Assembly: GCA_007922195.1 (NCBI GenBank)
Contig: ML682038.1
Span: 501,208-565,207 of the forward strand
Reading direction: 5' to 3'
DNA from: Podocnemis expansa
Taxonomy: Eukaryota; Chordata; Testudines; Podocnemididae
Length of the DNA: 64,000 nucleotides
In this document: positions 45,761 through 58,090 of the stretch, piece after piece
How positions within the stretch are numbered: position 1 is the stretch's first letter
Layout of the letters: each line of letters opens with the position of its first letter
The notes under the pieces: model-generated
What the model was told of the DNA's origin: nothing
Database searches by the model: none
The model's input: only the letters and a program-made list of their open reading frames with translations
Position numbers and translations under genes: made by a program

Positions 45761-46888
45761 CTTCCATTTATAGAAATTTTATGGTATTATTTTGATTCAT
45801 TTAAGGTTTTTACTATACTTGACACTCTGCTTCCTTTTACATATAATACCATCCTACCCTACCACCTCAGCATGACCTGTGCTGTCATTCTACCTATTTT
45901 GTACTCTGGTATTACCATGACCATTCATTAGTATCACGCCAACAAGTTTGTGTTGCTTATTGTATCAATATCCTAATTTAATATCAGGCATTCAGGTTCA
46001 CCCATTTTAGTATTTAGACTTCTAGTACCTTCATACAAGCACACACAGAATTTTTATTATTTAGTTGTATATCTTCATGTGAGATAATTGAATGGGACTC
46101 TTATTTGGTTTTATACTGTTCTTTTTCTGGGATATCTCCTTTCATTTATTACTTTCTGCTGATGACACACAACTTTATTTTAGTCTGTGACATCTTTTGT
46201 AGTCATAGTCAGACCTCACAAAAATATGTTCACAGTTCAAGCCAGAAGGACTGTTCCTGAAGGAGTAATCAACTCTTAAATGGAGCATCATTGAGTGAAT
46301 TGATATGAATGTCTGCCATTTACTTAAGCCTTGAAGGGAAAAAAGAATCTGGATGATTATTTTGAACATGAACTTGCTTTAGAATCACAGATGCAGTTCA
46401 AATGACTTGTAAAATGTTTCATTACTGTCATCACAGTGTATTGCAGCTTTGGCTCTGCTGCTTCTTTCAGACAAAGTTCATTATTTCATGCATTTTTCCT
46501 GTGGCAGTCAAGCTGCAAGAGATGCAGCTGTTATAACTTCCCTATTAACCTCACTTGCATTGAAAAGATTGATCATCTATCACCTAGCTTCTGAAGGAAT
46601 CCCTTCCATTTCTGAAAAAGTCATTTTAAAAAATGCTGTTCTGTTCCTTGTTAGTACCTTAGTAATGCTCCTTTGCATTTGGCAGAGTTAAGCTTTGTCT
46701 GTTGTCCAGCTCAGTCACTCTGAACTGCCAACACAGGCCTTTTGTCTTTTCCAGCATTTAATCTGTTTTGCTGATGCCAGAGTTCATGTTATTTTGCTCC
46801 ATCTTTGTAAAATTGTTGTCTTCAGAAGCTATAGCTCATTGATTCTCATAGACATTTAGGCCAAAGCATTTCTCTTTCTCTCTTTTTT
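45761..46888. other. Unassigned AT-rich sequence, possibly more L3
   Basis: The sequence continues with L3-like base composition but no recognisable coding block. Frames stay below 81 codons. Confidence 0.45.
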
Positions 46889-46969
46889 GAATACAATGGT
46901 GTTATTGCTTTCCTACTATAGGATATTTTGAAATGCTAATAATAGCCTATATCTTAGTTGCATTCAGGA
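46889..46969 (+). repeat. Direct repeat, copy 2 (about 81 bp)
   Basis: Second copy of 45220-45299, same orientation, about 1.67 kb away. Similarity stops abruptly on both sides. No terminal repeats or duplication frame it, so it is not an obvious transposon. Confidence 0.9.
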
Positions 46970-47672
46970 ATATTTCACTGTAGAGGGTATGTGTATTTGC
47001 ATGCATGTGTATATGTCTGGCATGGTGTCTGGCAATCAAAGGCCCTGATCCTGTAAACACTTTTGTTGAAGTTTAATTTTGTACACTGTGAGTTAGCCCC
47101 TCGAATTCAATGCAGTTACTTAACCATATGTGTAAAATAAAACACATGTATGTCTTTGTAAAATCGGCATCTAAGGGTGTAATGTAAATACATTTGAGAT
47201 GTTAAATACTCTGTGTGAATGTGTACATTATAAAGAGCAGTGCTATATGCTATATAGTTAAGACTGAAGCTTCCCATTTCAAATATCTCTGACTTCATAT
47301 CGTATCCTAAAAAAACCCAATGCACCTACAATTTCACATGTCATATCTCACACTAGAGTGTTTCTGAGGTGTTTGGAAAATAATAGAAAAGAAGTTTCAG
47401 AGTTATAGCAAAAAATTTCCCACAGCTGACATCTTTTGACTTTTTTTGGCTCAGCATATGTAAACATGAACAGACTAACTGTGCAAAATCCAGGTTCAGT
47501 TTGTTCACATCACAGATTCCTTTTGTTATTATATATGTAATGAAAGGCAGGTGATTAATAGAACAAGTTACAAAGATATTTAATATAAAGAGTTTGTAGT
47601 GAGGTATACATCATTCTCTCCAAGGTGGTGAAAGGGTCAATGGGGTGCATCTGATTCAACAGGGCACTTAAG
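46970..47672. other. Unassigned AT-rich sequence
   Basis: Nothing recognisable; frames below 70 codons. Confidence 0.5.
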
Positions 47673-47738
47673 CATGTGAAAGCTCATATAATAAATAAAT
47701 GTGTTAGTCTTTAAGTGCCACAGGACTCGCTGCTGGTT
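47673..47738 (+). mobile_element. Penelope-type repeat, short 3' end
   Basis: Contains gtgaaagctcatataataaa and gttagtctttaagtgccac followed by aggactcgctgctgg. A single truncated arm. Confidence 0.6.
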
Positions 47739-47969
47739 TTATTAAAATAAATGGAATTTAAGCTCCTAATTAAAGCATATGCTTAAGAGCTTTGAGGAAA
47801 AAGGGGTGTTTACTGAAGCAGGGCCTAGAGCAGAAATACAAAGAGGGGGGCACAAGAGAGCAGGATGATGGGTCCTGAGAGTGCAGGTATCCTCTCCTTC
47901 TTTTCTGGATGCAGTGAGGAACATGAAAATGTAGAGTTGCTAACAGAGCTTTGTAACAGGGTAACTGGT

Positions 47970-48767
47970 AGGGTGACCAGATTACAAGGGTGAAAAATTG
48001 AGATGTTTTTGGGGGGAGGTGGGGGAATAGTTGCATATAGGGTATGTTTACACTTAGAAGGTTAGTTTGAATTAGAACTAATCAATTTGAACTAATGATT
48101 AATTCAAATTAACACACTAGAAACTCTAATTCGAACTAGCATGTCCACACACAGGACTTGCTAGTTTGAATTATGTAGGGGTTGCTATTGCATAGGGAAA
48201 ATCAAGCCATGGCTAATTTGAACAAACAGTTTGAATTAACATGGCTACACTAGGTTAATTCAAACTAATAAGTTTGAATTAAATGTCACTTTGAAGGTAA
48301 CAAGTTTTATAACTTCAAAGTTAGCTTTCATCAGTTTGAACTAAGACGTTCCTTAGTTCAAATTAATGAAACCCAGTGTGGCCATCCATTTATTAAATTT
48401 GAGTTGATCCTCATCACTTCAAATTAATTTGTAAGTGTAGACATACCCATAAAGATTAAAAAATAAAAACAGAATGTGCACTTTGGCCTACTTTGTACTG
48501 AAAGATCACATAGTTCTTAATATTTAGCACCAGTAGTCTTGTACTTCCTGGATGATGCTTTAGCCTGGCAGGTCTTGGGTTGGTGTTTCTTCAGCCTGGT
48601 GAGGCTGGGCTAGGTCTTCCTCACCTTGATATGGCCCTGGCTGAGGCTCCTTCAGCCCTGCAAACGTTCATGACAAATTATGTCCTGACAGTACTTTGTT
48701 TGGGATGGGAGACAAAGCCTCTAATATTGGATTGATCCCAATTCTATCAGGACATCTGGTCACCCTT
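47970..48767. mobile_element. TIR element (AGGGTGACCAGAT ends) carrying a nested MITE
   Basis: Left end AGGGTGACCAGAT; right end read inward AAGGGTGACCAGATGTCC. The inner left aaaattgagatgttttt and right ttgatcccaattctatcagg are counterparts. About 410 bp of it is the MITE at 48040-48448; the rest holds cagcctggtgaggctgggct-type subrepeats. I remember this family as common in turtles and crocodilians; the superfamily is uncertain and no clean duplication is visible. Confidence 0.65.
48040..48448. mobile_element. AT-rich foldback MITE with ATA target duplication
   Basis: Begins GGGTATGTTTACACTTA; right end read inward GGGTATGTCTACACTTA (one mismatch in 17). Flanks ata at 48037-48039 and 48449-48451. 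The interior repeats gtttgaatta, aattcaaatt and aattcgaact words. The cleanest ends of this family in the window. Confidence 0.85.
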
Positions 48768-48782
48768 GGAGATGTCTCACAT

Positions 48783-50177
48783 GGAATCATAGAAACTGGA
48801 AGGAACTACAAGAGGTCATCAAGTCCAGTCCCCCACAATCATGGCAGGACCAAGTACCATCTTAAACTATCTTTCACAGGAGTTTGTCTAAACCTGTTTT
48901 TAAACACTTCCAATGATGGTGATTCCACAACCTGTCTAGGCAACTTATTTCAGTTGTTAATCACCCTTACACAGGAGCACCCCTCACCCAGAAAAAGACC
49001 TGGGGTTCAGGCTCTGGGATTCAGGGTTCTCGTGCTTTAGGTGCACTGCCACAGCAACCACCGCTGCAGTGGAACCAGGGCTCTGGTGCTGGGAATCAGG
49101 GCTCGAGCCCCGTAAGCCCAGCATCAGCAATGCCTGTGCCCTGACAATTAGGAATTTTTTTCTTAATGTCCAACCTAAACCTCCCTTGTTATAGTTTAAG
49201 TCCACTGCTTCTTGTCCTATCGTCAGCTGTTAAGGAGAATGGTTTTTCTCCCTCCTCATGAAAACCTCTTAGATACTTGAAAACTATCATGTCCCCTCTG
49301 TCTTCTCTTTTCTAGACAAAACAAATCAAGCTCTTTCAGTCTTCCCACTTTTCTGGACTTTCTCCAGTTTGTCCATGTCTTTCCTGAAATGAGGCACCCA
49401 GAACTGGACACAATACTCCAGCTGAAGGCTAATCATGGTGGAGTAGAGCAGAGGAATTACTTCTCATGTCTTACTTACAATCCTCCTGTTAACACATCCC
49501 AGAATAGCATTTGCTTGCTTGCTTTTTTTTTTTTTTTTTGCAACAACATTACACTGACACATTTAGCTTGTGGTCCATTATGACACTCAGAGCCCTTTCT
49601 TGCAGTGCTTCTTCTTAGGCAATTTTTGCCCATTTTGTATATGTGCAATGGTTTGTTCTTTCCTAAGTGGAATGCTTTATACTTGTCTTGATTGAATTTC
49701 ATTCTGTTTACCTCAGACCATTTCACCAGTTTGTCCAAATCATTTTGAACTGTGATCCAGTCCGCCACAGGACTTGCAACCCCTCCCAGCTTGGTATCAT
49801 TGGCAAACTTTATAAGTGTACTCTCTATGCCATCATCTAAATCATTGATGAAAATGTTGAACAGAAACAGACCCAGAACTGATCCCCGTGGTACCCCACT
49901 CATTATGCCCTTCAAGCATGACTATACCATTGATAACTACTTTCTGGGAGCAGTTATCCAACCAACTTTTCACCCATCTTAAAGTAGCTCCATCCAGGCT
50001 GTAGTTGCCAAGATTGTTAATGAGAAGGTCATGTAAGACTGTATCAAAAGTCTTACTAAAGTCTAGATACACCACATCTACTTTTCCCCTCTGTCCACAA
50101 AGGTTGTGACTCCATCATAGAAAGCTATCAGGTTTGTTTGACATGAGTTGTTCTTGACGACAAATCCATGCTGACTA
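48783..50177 (-). pseudogene. CR1 LINE, older copy, 5'-truncated
   Basis: The 3' end is on the left (atggaatcatagaaactgga, aggtcatcaagtccag). Minus-strand coding blocks: VYLDFSKTFDTVLHDLL (about 50020-50070), PRGSVLGLFLFNIFINDLDD (49840-49900), KFANDTKLGG (49785-49815; FADD mutated to FAND) and DLDKLVKWSEVNRMKFN. It differs from the neighbour at 50178 in many positions and contains a T17 tract at 49523-49539. An insertion lies at 48972-49143. Confidence 0.88.
48972..49143. mobile_element. Small hAT-like insertion in the older CR1
   Basis: Interrupts the CR1 tail between ttaatcaccctta and caattaggaat. Left end CAGGAGCACCCC; right end read inward CAGGGCACAGGCATTGCTGA. The GGCATTGCT word matches the right-end element of 38668-39123, and the interior has three ggttcaggctctgg/gggctctggtgctggg-type subrepeats. 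The target duplication is not clean. Confidence 0.6.
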
Positions 50178-51735
50178 TCATAGAATCATAGAATCCTAGG
50201 GTTGGAAGGGACCTCATAGGTCATCTAGTCCAACCCCCTGCCAGAGGCAGGACCACTCCCACTAAACCATCCCAGTCATGGTTTTGTCCAGCCAGGCCTT
50301 AAACACCTCCAAAGATGGAGACTCCTCCACCTCCCTTGGCAGCTCATTCCAATGCTTCACCACTCGCCTAGTAAAAAAGTTTTTTCTAATATCCAGCCTC
50401 GACCTCCCTAACTGCAACTTGAGACCATTGCTCCTTGTTCTGTCCTCTGTTACCACCAAGAACAGTCGAGCTCCATCTTCCTTAGAGCATCCCTTCAAGT
50501 AGTTGAAGGTTGCTATCAAATCCCCCCTCAATCTTCTCTTCTGCAGACTAAATAAGCCTAATGCTTTCAGTCTATCCTCATAGGGCTTGTGCTCCAGCAC
50601 TTTAATCATTTTGGTTGCCCTCCTCTGAACTCTCTCTAGCATATCCCTGTCCTTTTTGTAGTGGGGAGCCCAAAACTGAACACAGTATTCTAGATGTGGC
50701 CTCACCAGTGCAGAATAGAGGGGAATGATCACATCCCTTGATCTGCTGGTAATACTTCTTTTGATGCAGCCCAGTATGCCATTGGCCTTTTTGGCAGCAA
50801 GAGCACACTGCTGACTCATGTCTAGCTTCCCATCCACCATGGCCCCCAGGTCCTTTTCTACACTGCTGCTACTTAACTGAATGTTTCCCAGCCTGTAGCA
50901 GTGCATGGGGTTTTTCCGTCCCACATGCAGGATTTTACACTTGTCCTTATTGAACTTCATAAGATTTTTATTGGCCCATTGTTCCAATTTATCTAGGTCT
51001 CCCTGAATCCTGTCCTTGCCCTCCAATGTGTCTACTGTTCCCCCCAGCTTGGTGTCATCCGCAAACTTACTGAGAGTGCAGTCTGTTCCATCATCCAGAT
51101 CACTGATGAAAATGTTGAACAGAACCGGCCCCAGGACCGAACCCTGGGGCACACCACTAGTGACTGGTTGCCAGCTAGACATGGAACCATTGATTCCTAC
51201 GCACTGAAACCATTGATCTAGCCAGTTTTCTATCCACTTAGCACCTTATTGTCTTCTAGAAGCTTGCTAATGGATTTGTTAATTATTTGTTCCATTATTT
51301 TTTTCTGGTACAGAAGTTAAGCTGACAGGTCTATAATTCACTGGGTTGAACTTTTTTTCCCTTTTTATAGATGGGCACTATATTTGCTCTCTTCCAATCC
51401 TCTAGGACCTCTCCAGTTCTCCAAGATTTTTCAAAGATAAGAGCTAATGGGTCAGATATTTCCTGAGTAAGCCCTTTGAGTATTTTAGGGTGCATATCTT
51501 CAAGCCCTGGTGACTTGTAGACATCTAACTTGACTAGACAACCTTTAATTTGTTTTTTTCCTATTTTAGCTTCTGATTCTGTCCTGTTTTTCCTGCCCTC
51601 TCCTACATCAGGCACCCAGTTACCACCAACCTTCTTGGTGAAGACTGAATCGAAGAAATCATTTAGTTTCTCTGCCATTTCCACACTTTCTCTTATTGTC
51701 AAGGTATTCCCTAGTTTGGTGGAGTGAGAAGGCCA
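50178..51735 (-). mobile_element. CR1 LINE, younger copy, 5'-truncated
   Basis: The 3' terminus is at 50178 (tcatagaatcatagaatcct). Toward the right it encodes, on the minus strand, the RT second half as an open frame (50262-51182), then with a small gap the RT first half (KIGKKQIKGC, KSPGLEDMHPKIL, SWRTGEVLEDWK; 51390-51690). Sequence stops resembling CR1 near 51735. Compared with other CR1 copies here it has few disabling changes, so it is the most recent one. Confidence 0.92.
50262..51182 (-). pseudogene. CR1 ORF2 C-terminal reading frame (306 codons)
   Basis: Longest open frame in the window. It holds the RT palm and thumb: [20 protein letters not shown], catalytic [27 protein letters not shown], and the C-terminal [33 protein letters not shown] and [20 protein letters not shown]. 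It would copy CR1 RNA by target-primed reverse transcription. The full protein has an N-terminal endonuclease and about 900 residues, so this is a truncated copy with no upstream promoter. Only the lack of stops is unusual. Start at Met is arbitrary. Confidence 0.85.
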
Positions 51736-52131
51736 GTGCTTTCCCCAGATATTATAAGTGAGAGATGGTCCAAAGGCAAGAGAGACAGAGTTCAGAATCC
51801 ACTCAAGAGCAGAGCTGGACTGAGAGCTACAGGAATGGCGATGCTCCTGAGGGATAAAGCACTGAGAGCTCTCTAGATGAGTAGTGGAGTCAGAGAAGGA
51901 AGTGTAAAAGCAGAAGGGAGTCAGAGTGGAGGGACTTCCCAGATCAGAGAGGGCTGGAGGCTGAGAGCAGCAAAGGGAGATGCTTGCCATCTTTTTGAAC
52001 TAGAAAGCAGACACTGCAGGGTGAGAGTAGGCTGAGAACTAGGAAATGATGGAGGGGTGAGCCCACTGATGTATTTGGGCAAGAGCAAGCCCATACCTGA
52101 GAGGGAAATAGGATAGAGAAGCTCCCCAGCT

Positions 52132-52357
52132 AGACAAACAATGAGTCCTGTGGCACTTCTAAAGACTAACAAATGTATTTAGTGTGTGAGCTTTCATGGG
52201 AGAAAATCCCACTTCTTCCCCTATCTTCAAAGCATCCGAAGTGGGATTTTCTCCCATGAAAGCTCAAACAATAAATAATTTTGTTAGTCTTTAGAAGTGC
52301 CACAAAACTTTTGTTTTTTTGCTGAACTAGATTAACATGGCTACCCCTTTGGAACTT
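52132..52357. mobile_element. Penelope-type repeat, foldback
   Basis: Reverse arm (gagtcctgtggcacttctaa ... gggagaaaatcccacttc) and forward arm (gaagtgggattttctcccat ... ttagaagtgccacaaaact, ending gattaacatggctacc), with a 25-bp centre. Both arms share the rare gcacttctaaag/ctttagaagtgc variant, so they come from one integration event. Confidence 0.7.
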
Positions 52358-54715
52358 GCCCCCAGGCAGATGGGCTCAAGTGAGGCATGGCGAATGATGT
52401 TGCCAGGCCAGTTCTTAGTGTGGAACTTGAAACGGTAACTGTATTGTTTGGATTGTAATGAGGGATTCTGGCTTATGTTGTGGGACTTTAGTAGTAAATT
52501 AAACCTGAAAAGGACTGTTTATCCTCAAAGAGCTTGACTGGAGTTACTGGCGTAAGTATAGTTTGATTGCTGTGTTTGGTGATGCAAAGCTTTGCTGGCA
52601 CACATGCGCACAAATGCGTGCACACACACACATGTGCACACTGAAGCCATTTACCTTGGTTCACTTGTTCTCTTCCTTCTCCTGGCATGGTGCCTGTGCT
52701 GTGGGGAGACAGTTCAGCTAACAGGGAACCCCAAGTAATGCTGGTGGCCACTCCGGCACTTGCTGACGAAGAGCTGTTACTACTCTAGTGCTGCTGTGGT
52801 GAAAGAAACAGCTCCATTCCCAGCTCCTGTTTCCCCCAGCCCATCCCTGTATCCAATTTTCTTCCCCAACCCCTCCTACTTCCACTCCCCACTGTCCCTT
52901 GCCCTATCCATTTCTTTTTCCCATCCCCATCCTATCCCCCTCCTCACAATCTATTAGTCCCCAGCCCCTGCCTCCTTCCCCTGCCCCCATGGGGAACTCA
53001 TCATCACACAGGAGGAGAGTGGGCACAACAGCCCAGAGGTGGCATCCAGTTGCTGAGGTAGGGAGTCAGTCCCAGAGCACAGGAAAACAGCTGCTCCATC
53101 CTGCAGCCTCCTTGCTCCCTGTGAGTTGAAACATGCAGGGGTTGTGTGGGTGAATGGGCCTGTGCTAGAGCCACACCCTAACACTCACATCCTGCTCAGG
53201 CCAAGCAGAGCAAGCCCTGTAGGACTGCTTGGCATGTGAAGAAATCAGAAGGGAAGTGGAATGTGACCCTGTGTGACATCCCGGACATGTCTCCTCTGTG
53301 TGAAGGGTGGGGAGTAATGCACCCTCAGCCCAACCAAACCACACCCATTGTTAGTGCAGACTCCAGAAGAGGGAAATTGAAGGAGGGACTGCTTATAGGG
53401 TGATCCTGAGGCCATTGGGGGTGCCCTGGAGGCAGCCCCCCTGACAGACTGGCTGCTAAAATTCTGATGAAACACTTTTTTTTTTTGGAGGGGGAGGGTG
53501 TCAGAATTTGCTGATTTGTCAGACTCAATGTTTTAGAGAGAGAGTTGGAGTTTACCAAGGGTCTGATGGAATCCAGGCTGGTTTCCACTGGAAACCTATC
53601 TCACTTCTGAAAGCTTTCCATCCCAGGATCTCCACAGCACACTACACGGACTGCCTCTGAAGTAGGGAACCCAGGGATTCCAGGTTCTGAAACTCTAGGG
53701 GCAGTCTATTAGGCAGTTTGCCCCAGAGCTAGACCTCTCTTTTCCTACACAGCGAATTTCAAAAAATTGGGTTTTCTCATTCCAAATTGGAATTAAAGCA
53801 GCTTTCAGAATACTAAAATTCTCCACAATATGGAGATGTCTTTCTCCACACAGCTGTAGTTGCTAGCCTTGGTGATTATCTGGGGTTTTGCATGGAGTCT
53901 AGCTCTGGCCAGTGAATGACAGGTGGGAATGACAGCTTTCATTTTTTAAAAATGAGTTTCTAGCCCTCATGGTTGCACACAAAAGCTTGCAATATGATCT
54001 AAGTCCAGTGTAGCAGCTTGGAATTGAGATGGGAAATAAAAATAACCTCACATTTATTTATTTAAAAATATCATGGTTTGGGCAGTCCAGTTCATGATTT
54101 TTGAAAGTTTGAGGTTGGCAGTACTGTTGATCTACAGCTGACCCAAGACTGTAAGGTCAGGTCAGCTTTTTCCTCAGCTGAAGCACCTCTTTCATTATTT
54201 GATATTTGACCAAGATGAAGAAAGCCCATGTCCTAAATTTATGGTAGAAAATGTCTCCAGGATACAGAATTGTCCCTATGCTTGCTTTCTCCATCTCACC
54301 ATTTACTGTTTCTGGGCTGTATTTGCATTCCTTTGGTTTTGTACAGTGGCTTGCATGCTAGGATCCTGGCCTAATCCCAGGGCTTCTAAGTATTACAATA
54401 ATACAAATAGTATGCATAATACATGTTCATACACTGACCAGATGCTGAGTCCAGACTCTGCTGGTGCCATTAAGTGGGGCATGTGGATGAAGGATAGTGA
54501 ACTGGACAGAGAGATAAACCTAAGAGGGGTTATATCCTGGAGTGGGAAAGCTTGCTGGGAGCCACACAGAGGATTTTTTTCAGCCCCACTATACAGGAAC
54601 TCAGTGCACTGACAGCCCAAAGTTGGTTAGGGTGGGGCCCATCTTTTTGTTCTGTTTGAACAGTGCCCAGCACAGTGGGGTTCTGAGCCATCACTAGGGC
54701 TTTGAGGTATTACAT
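52358..54715. other. Unassigned sequence
   Basis: Includes a short CA-rich tract near 52617-52640 and C-rich low-complexity sequence at 52820-52985. No frame above 87 codons is convincing; the 137-codon frame 54199-54612 has no recognised domain. Confidence 0.5.
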
Positions 54716-54860
54716 AGACTTATAGACTCCAAGGTCAGAAGGGACCAGTTTGATCATCTAGTCTTACCTCCTGCACAATGCAACCCTCAAAACTGCACCC
54801 ACCCACTCCAGCAATAATTCTCTAATCAATGACTGAGTTATTTAAATCCTCAGATCAAGA
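54716..54860 (-). mobile_element. CR1 LINE 3' tail fragment
   Basis: Reads acttatagactccaaggtca, aagggaccagtttgatcatc, tagtcttacctcctgcacaa and caatgactgagttatttaaa: the CR1 3' UTR in reverse. The same subfamily as the forward copy at 62995-63274. Confidence 0.8.
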
Positions 54861-56282
54861 CTTAAGGACTGTAAGATACAGCTATATAAATAATAAGAAT
54901 ATCAGTCCAGTTGGGAAGGATGTATGTAATATGACTATCTGGTTTTCTGCAATTTATACTGAACCACTAGGAGGAGCTAAAAGGTAATTTATTGCAAGCA
55001 AATCAATTAAAGACTTCAGGCCACATAATTAATGATGAAGTGGTAGCAGGGGTGAGAAACTCCTGTAACCTGGAGTTCACCATCCCTACCATGTACAGCT
55101 TTGTTCTGGAACTCTCTATGTGAGTTTCAATTAGGAGTAAGTTGGGGCCTCTTTTGTTTAACTCTGACAAAGATCACTTATTTTGAAGGTCCTGTCTCTA
55201 GTCCTTAAAGTCTCATGCTAAGAGACATACACACCTGGGGAGCTTGTTTAAAAAACTGTACATTAAAAAAATGTGCCACACAGATTTTAGCATAAGAGTC
55301 ATGAGGTACACCAGGCGGAGTGCAGTGAGGCATGTCAGGCAAGATGTGTTCTTTATCAGTCTTGTTTTGTGTCCAGTGCTGATATAAATTTGGTTGTGTG
55401 TGTGTGAATGCATGTATGAGTCTCTCTGAAGGCATGCTCCCTCAGGATTTACCCCTGGCTCAGATCTCTAGTGAGAACTCTGTTAGCCCAGCAGTCTAGA
55501 GCCCGGCTTGGATCTTAAGCAGGGACTGAGTTAACCTGGTGATCCTAAGCTGAGGTGTTCCTTTGGTTAACACTTTGAGGTTACCTTTGGCTCAAACCTC
55601 TGAGAACTCAGGTCAGTGATTTGGAGCCTAGACATACCCTGTGTACAAGAGGTAAACTAAGGCAACACTCAAGATCGACAAAACCAACATGACCATGGAT
55701 CTCTGTAGAAATGAAGGTGCCAGGCTAGGCTTTATTGCAACATAACACTGTAGCAAACAATCCATATCAACAGATTTCTTTGCAGCATTGGTGCTCTCAA
55801 TGCAATGGAACAGTTCAACTGACAGCAAGGACTCGCTGTCACTCTCAGCTGCATGAAGTTTGGGCTCTGGTGCTCCCATTCTTCTACCCCACTCAGATCT
55901 ACTGACTCAACCCCCTTTGGGATCCAGATTTACCTTGATTGGTCCATGTACCCCTTTCTTGTCACCCTCGATGTGATAGGTCCACACATCATTGGACAAC
56001 TTTATCCATCAAAGTGTCATATTTGACCAAAACATACCTTTGCATGGGTCACTTACCTAATACTTCTCTATCTTTTTGGCATTATCCGTTGGCATTAAAC
56101 CAACTTAATACCTTTCAGGTACTCCCATTTTTTATACTTATAATTTCAGCTTGTTTCTTGCCAATGCCAGTGAAGTTGAACTTCACAATTTGTTTCATGT
56201 CCATACCTTCAGTTTAGGCCCACTGTACATTCTGTTCAGGCCCACTGAAGTACTTCATTAAGCCTTAAGCCAACACCTAGGC
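54861..56282. other. Unassigned sequence
   Basis: Two loosely similar stretches (tggctcagatctctagtgag at 55457, and tggctcaaacctctgagaac at 55590) hint at an old repeat. No supported gene. Confidence 0.45.
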
Positions 56283-56844
56283 CAGGGGTGGCCAAACTTA
56301 TGGAATTCAAGAGCCACACAAGTTGATTAGTAAACCTTCGAGAGCCACACTGAGGCATATAGCCACATACTTTTACCTACCCCAAAATTACTAAACTTAA
56401 AATTCATTGCACACTTTAATTTTCTCATAAAAACTGGGCAAATATTGATCCTACTAATGTCAGATTCTATAATTACTTAAGGTTACCATGAAAACTAGGC
56501 CTATACAGTAAAAACCTAGCTGTCGCTGGATGTAGAAGACTGCAGGCTAGTGGTGAGTTTTCTTAAAAACTGGGCAGTAACTTGTCAATGCAGTACGTAA
56601 AAGTTCTCTCAGGTGCTGATCTCTAGGTATTGCGCTTCTCTGCTGGCCCAGCCATGCCGCCACTTCCCTGCCAGCTCTGACCATGCAGCTGCTTCCCTGC
56701 AGGCTTTTACCATGATGCTGCTTCTTTGTTGTCCCTGACCATTTCACACTTCTCCCCACTGTCTTCCACCATGCTGCCCTTCCCTGCTGCACTCTTCCAT
56801 GAGCTGCACTTTTTCTTTGAAGAGCCACAGTTTGGCCATGCCTG
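56283..56844. mobile_element. Non-autonomous hAT element
   Basis: Left end CAGGGGTGGCCAAACTTATGG; right end read inward CAGGCATGGCCAAACTGTGGC. Subterminal agagccacac/agagccacag words face each other. Flanking taggc is shared on both sides, a partial duplication. 562 bp. The 93-codon minus-strand frame is not a transposase. Confidence 0.75.
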
Positions 56845-58090
56845 ATTAGGCATTTTGACTCATTTTTCTTATTTTAACCTCTTGCTTTCTCCTACAAGTC
56901 AAATTTGTTATTTGAGACAGATGCTGTGTGTATATGTGTGTAATATTAGCATTCCATACACATCTATATAATAAAGCATTAAAATAAATAATTGCTGCGT
57001 CAATTTCATTGCATAACATCCCAGTTTATGCCTATAAGTTCATGCATATACTTAGACCACTGTAATGCTGCCTGTGTTAAACAATCATGTGTTGCACCTG
57101 GTTATGTAACTTATCATGGGAGACATCAGGTAGCATTGTTAGACAGTCTTAGCTGCTGCTTTTCTTAGCATTCAAGCAGCATACAATCTTTGAAGAAATG
57201 AGGTATTGTTTTGTTTTGTTATTTTGAAGTGAACTATTGCAAACAAGAGTTTGCGCTCTGCCTTAATCTCTTTATGCTGAATTGTGTCTGGGAACTGGTA
57301 TTTTGGTTTTTCGGCTCAGATTTCAGAAACAACTGTCTGTTTCAGTAATCTTTGACTCTAGTTCAAGGACTAGTATATTGTGTAAACAAAGAAATTACAC
57401 TAAACATATCCTGTCTCCACCAGATTCCTCCTCCAGTGAAAAACCATCTCAACCTCTACTGCTGCTTGATAAACAGGTGGCATAAAGTTGTAAGATGTTC
57501 TATTTTCTTGTACATCCCCTTTAAGTAGACAGGAGTGTGTCTGTATGGTTCCAAGCTATGTTTGTCTTTCAGTTCAGGTACAAAGTGTTGCAAAACAAAT
57601 CATTATGCTTGCACACTCTCTGTCTCTCTCACCCTCTCTACCTCTCCCTTCCTCCATGTGGAAACTTTACATCCGTTATTATTTTATAAAGTTTGTTCTC
57701 TTTAAAGGGAAAATTAATCATTGACTGAAATAGTTTCTCATACAACAAAGTTTAAAGGTATTTAAAATTGTACATTAAGGCACTGCACAAATTTTAGCTT
57801 GAGATTCAGATTCATTATTTCATAGACAGATGCTATGTATCTATGCAGTATATTCAATTTTCAAGCATCTGTGAACATTTTATTTTAAAACCACCCATTT
57901 AATCAAAAATGCAAAAAAAGTATGCTTTTATTTAGGATGAAGACCTTAAGTTTGAAGCTAAACTTAACACTTTCCAAAAGATACATCTTGGAAATGAGCA
58001 AAACATGAAAATTAAGTCATATGTATATGAACATGAGTTAATATTTTCATGTCATATTATATATATAATATAGAACGGTAATCTTTTGGA
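56845..58090. other. Unassigned AT-rich sequence
   Basis: Has a CT-rich tract at about 57610-57655. No gene or repeat family supported. Confidence 0.5.

Noticed and set aside
54199..54612. 137-codon frame with a hydrophobic middle
   Set aside because: The hydrophobic stretch reflects T-rich DNA; there is no family resemblance and the frame is crossed by many stops in flanking sequence.
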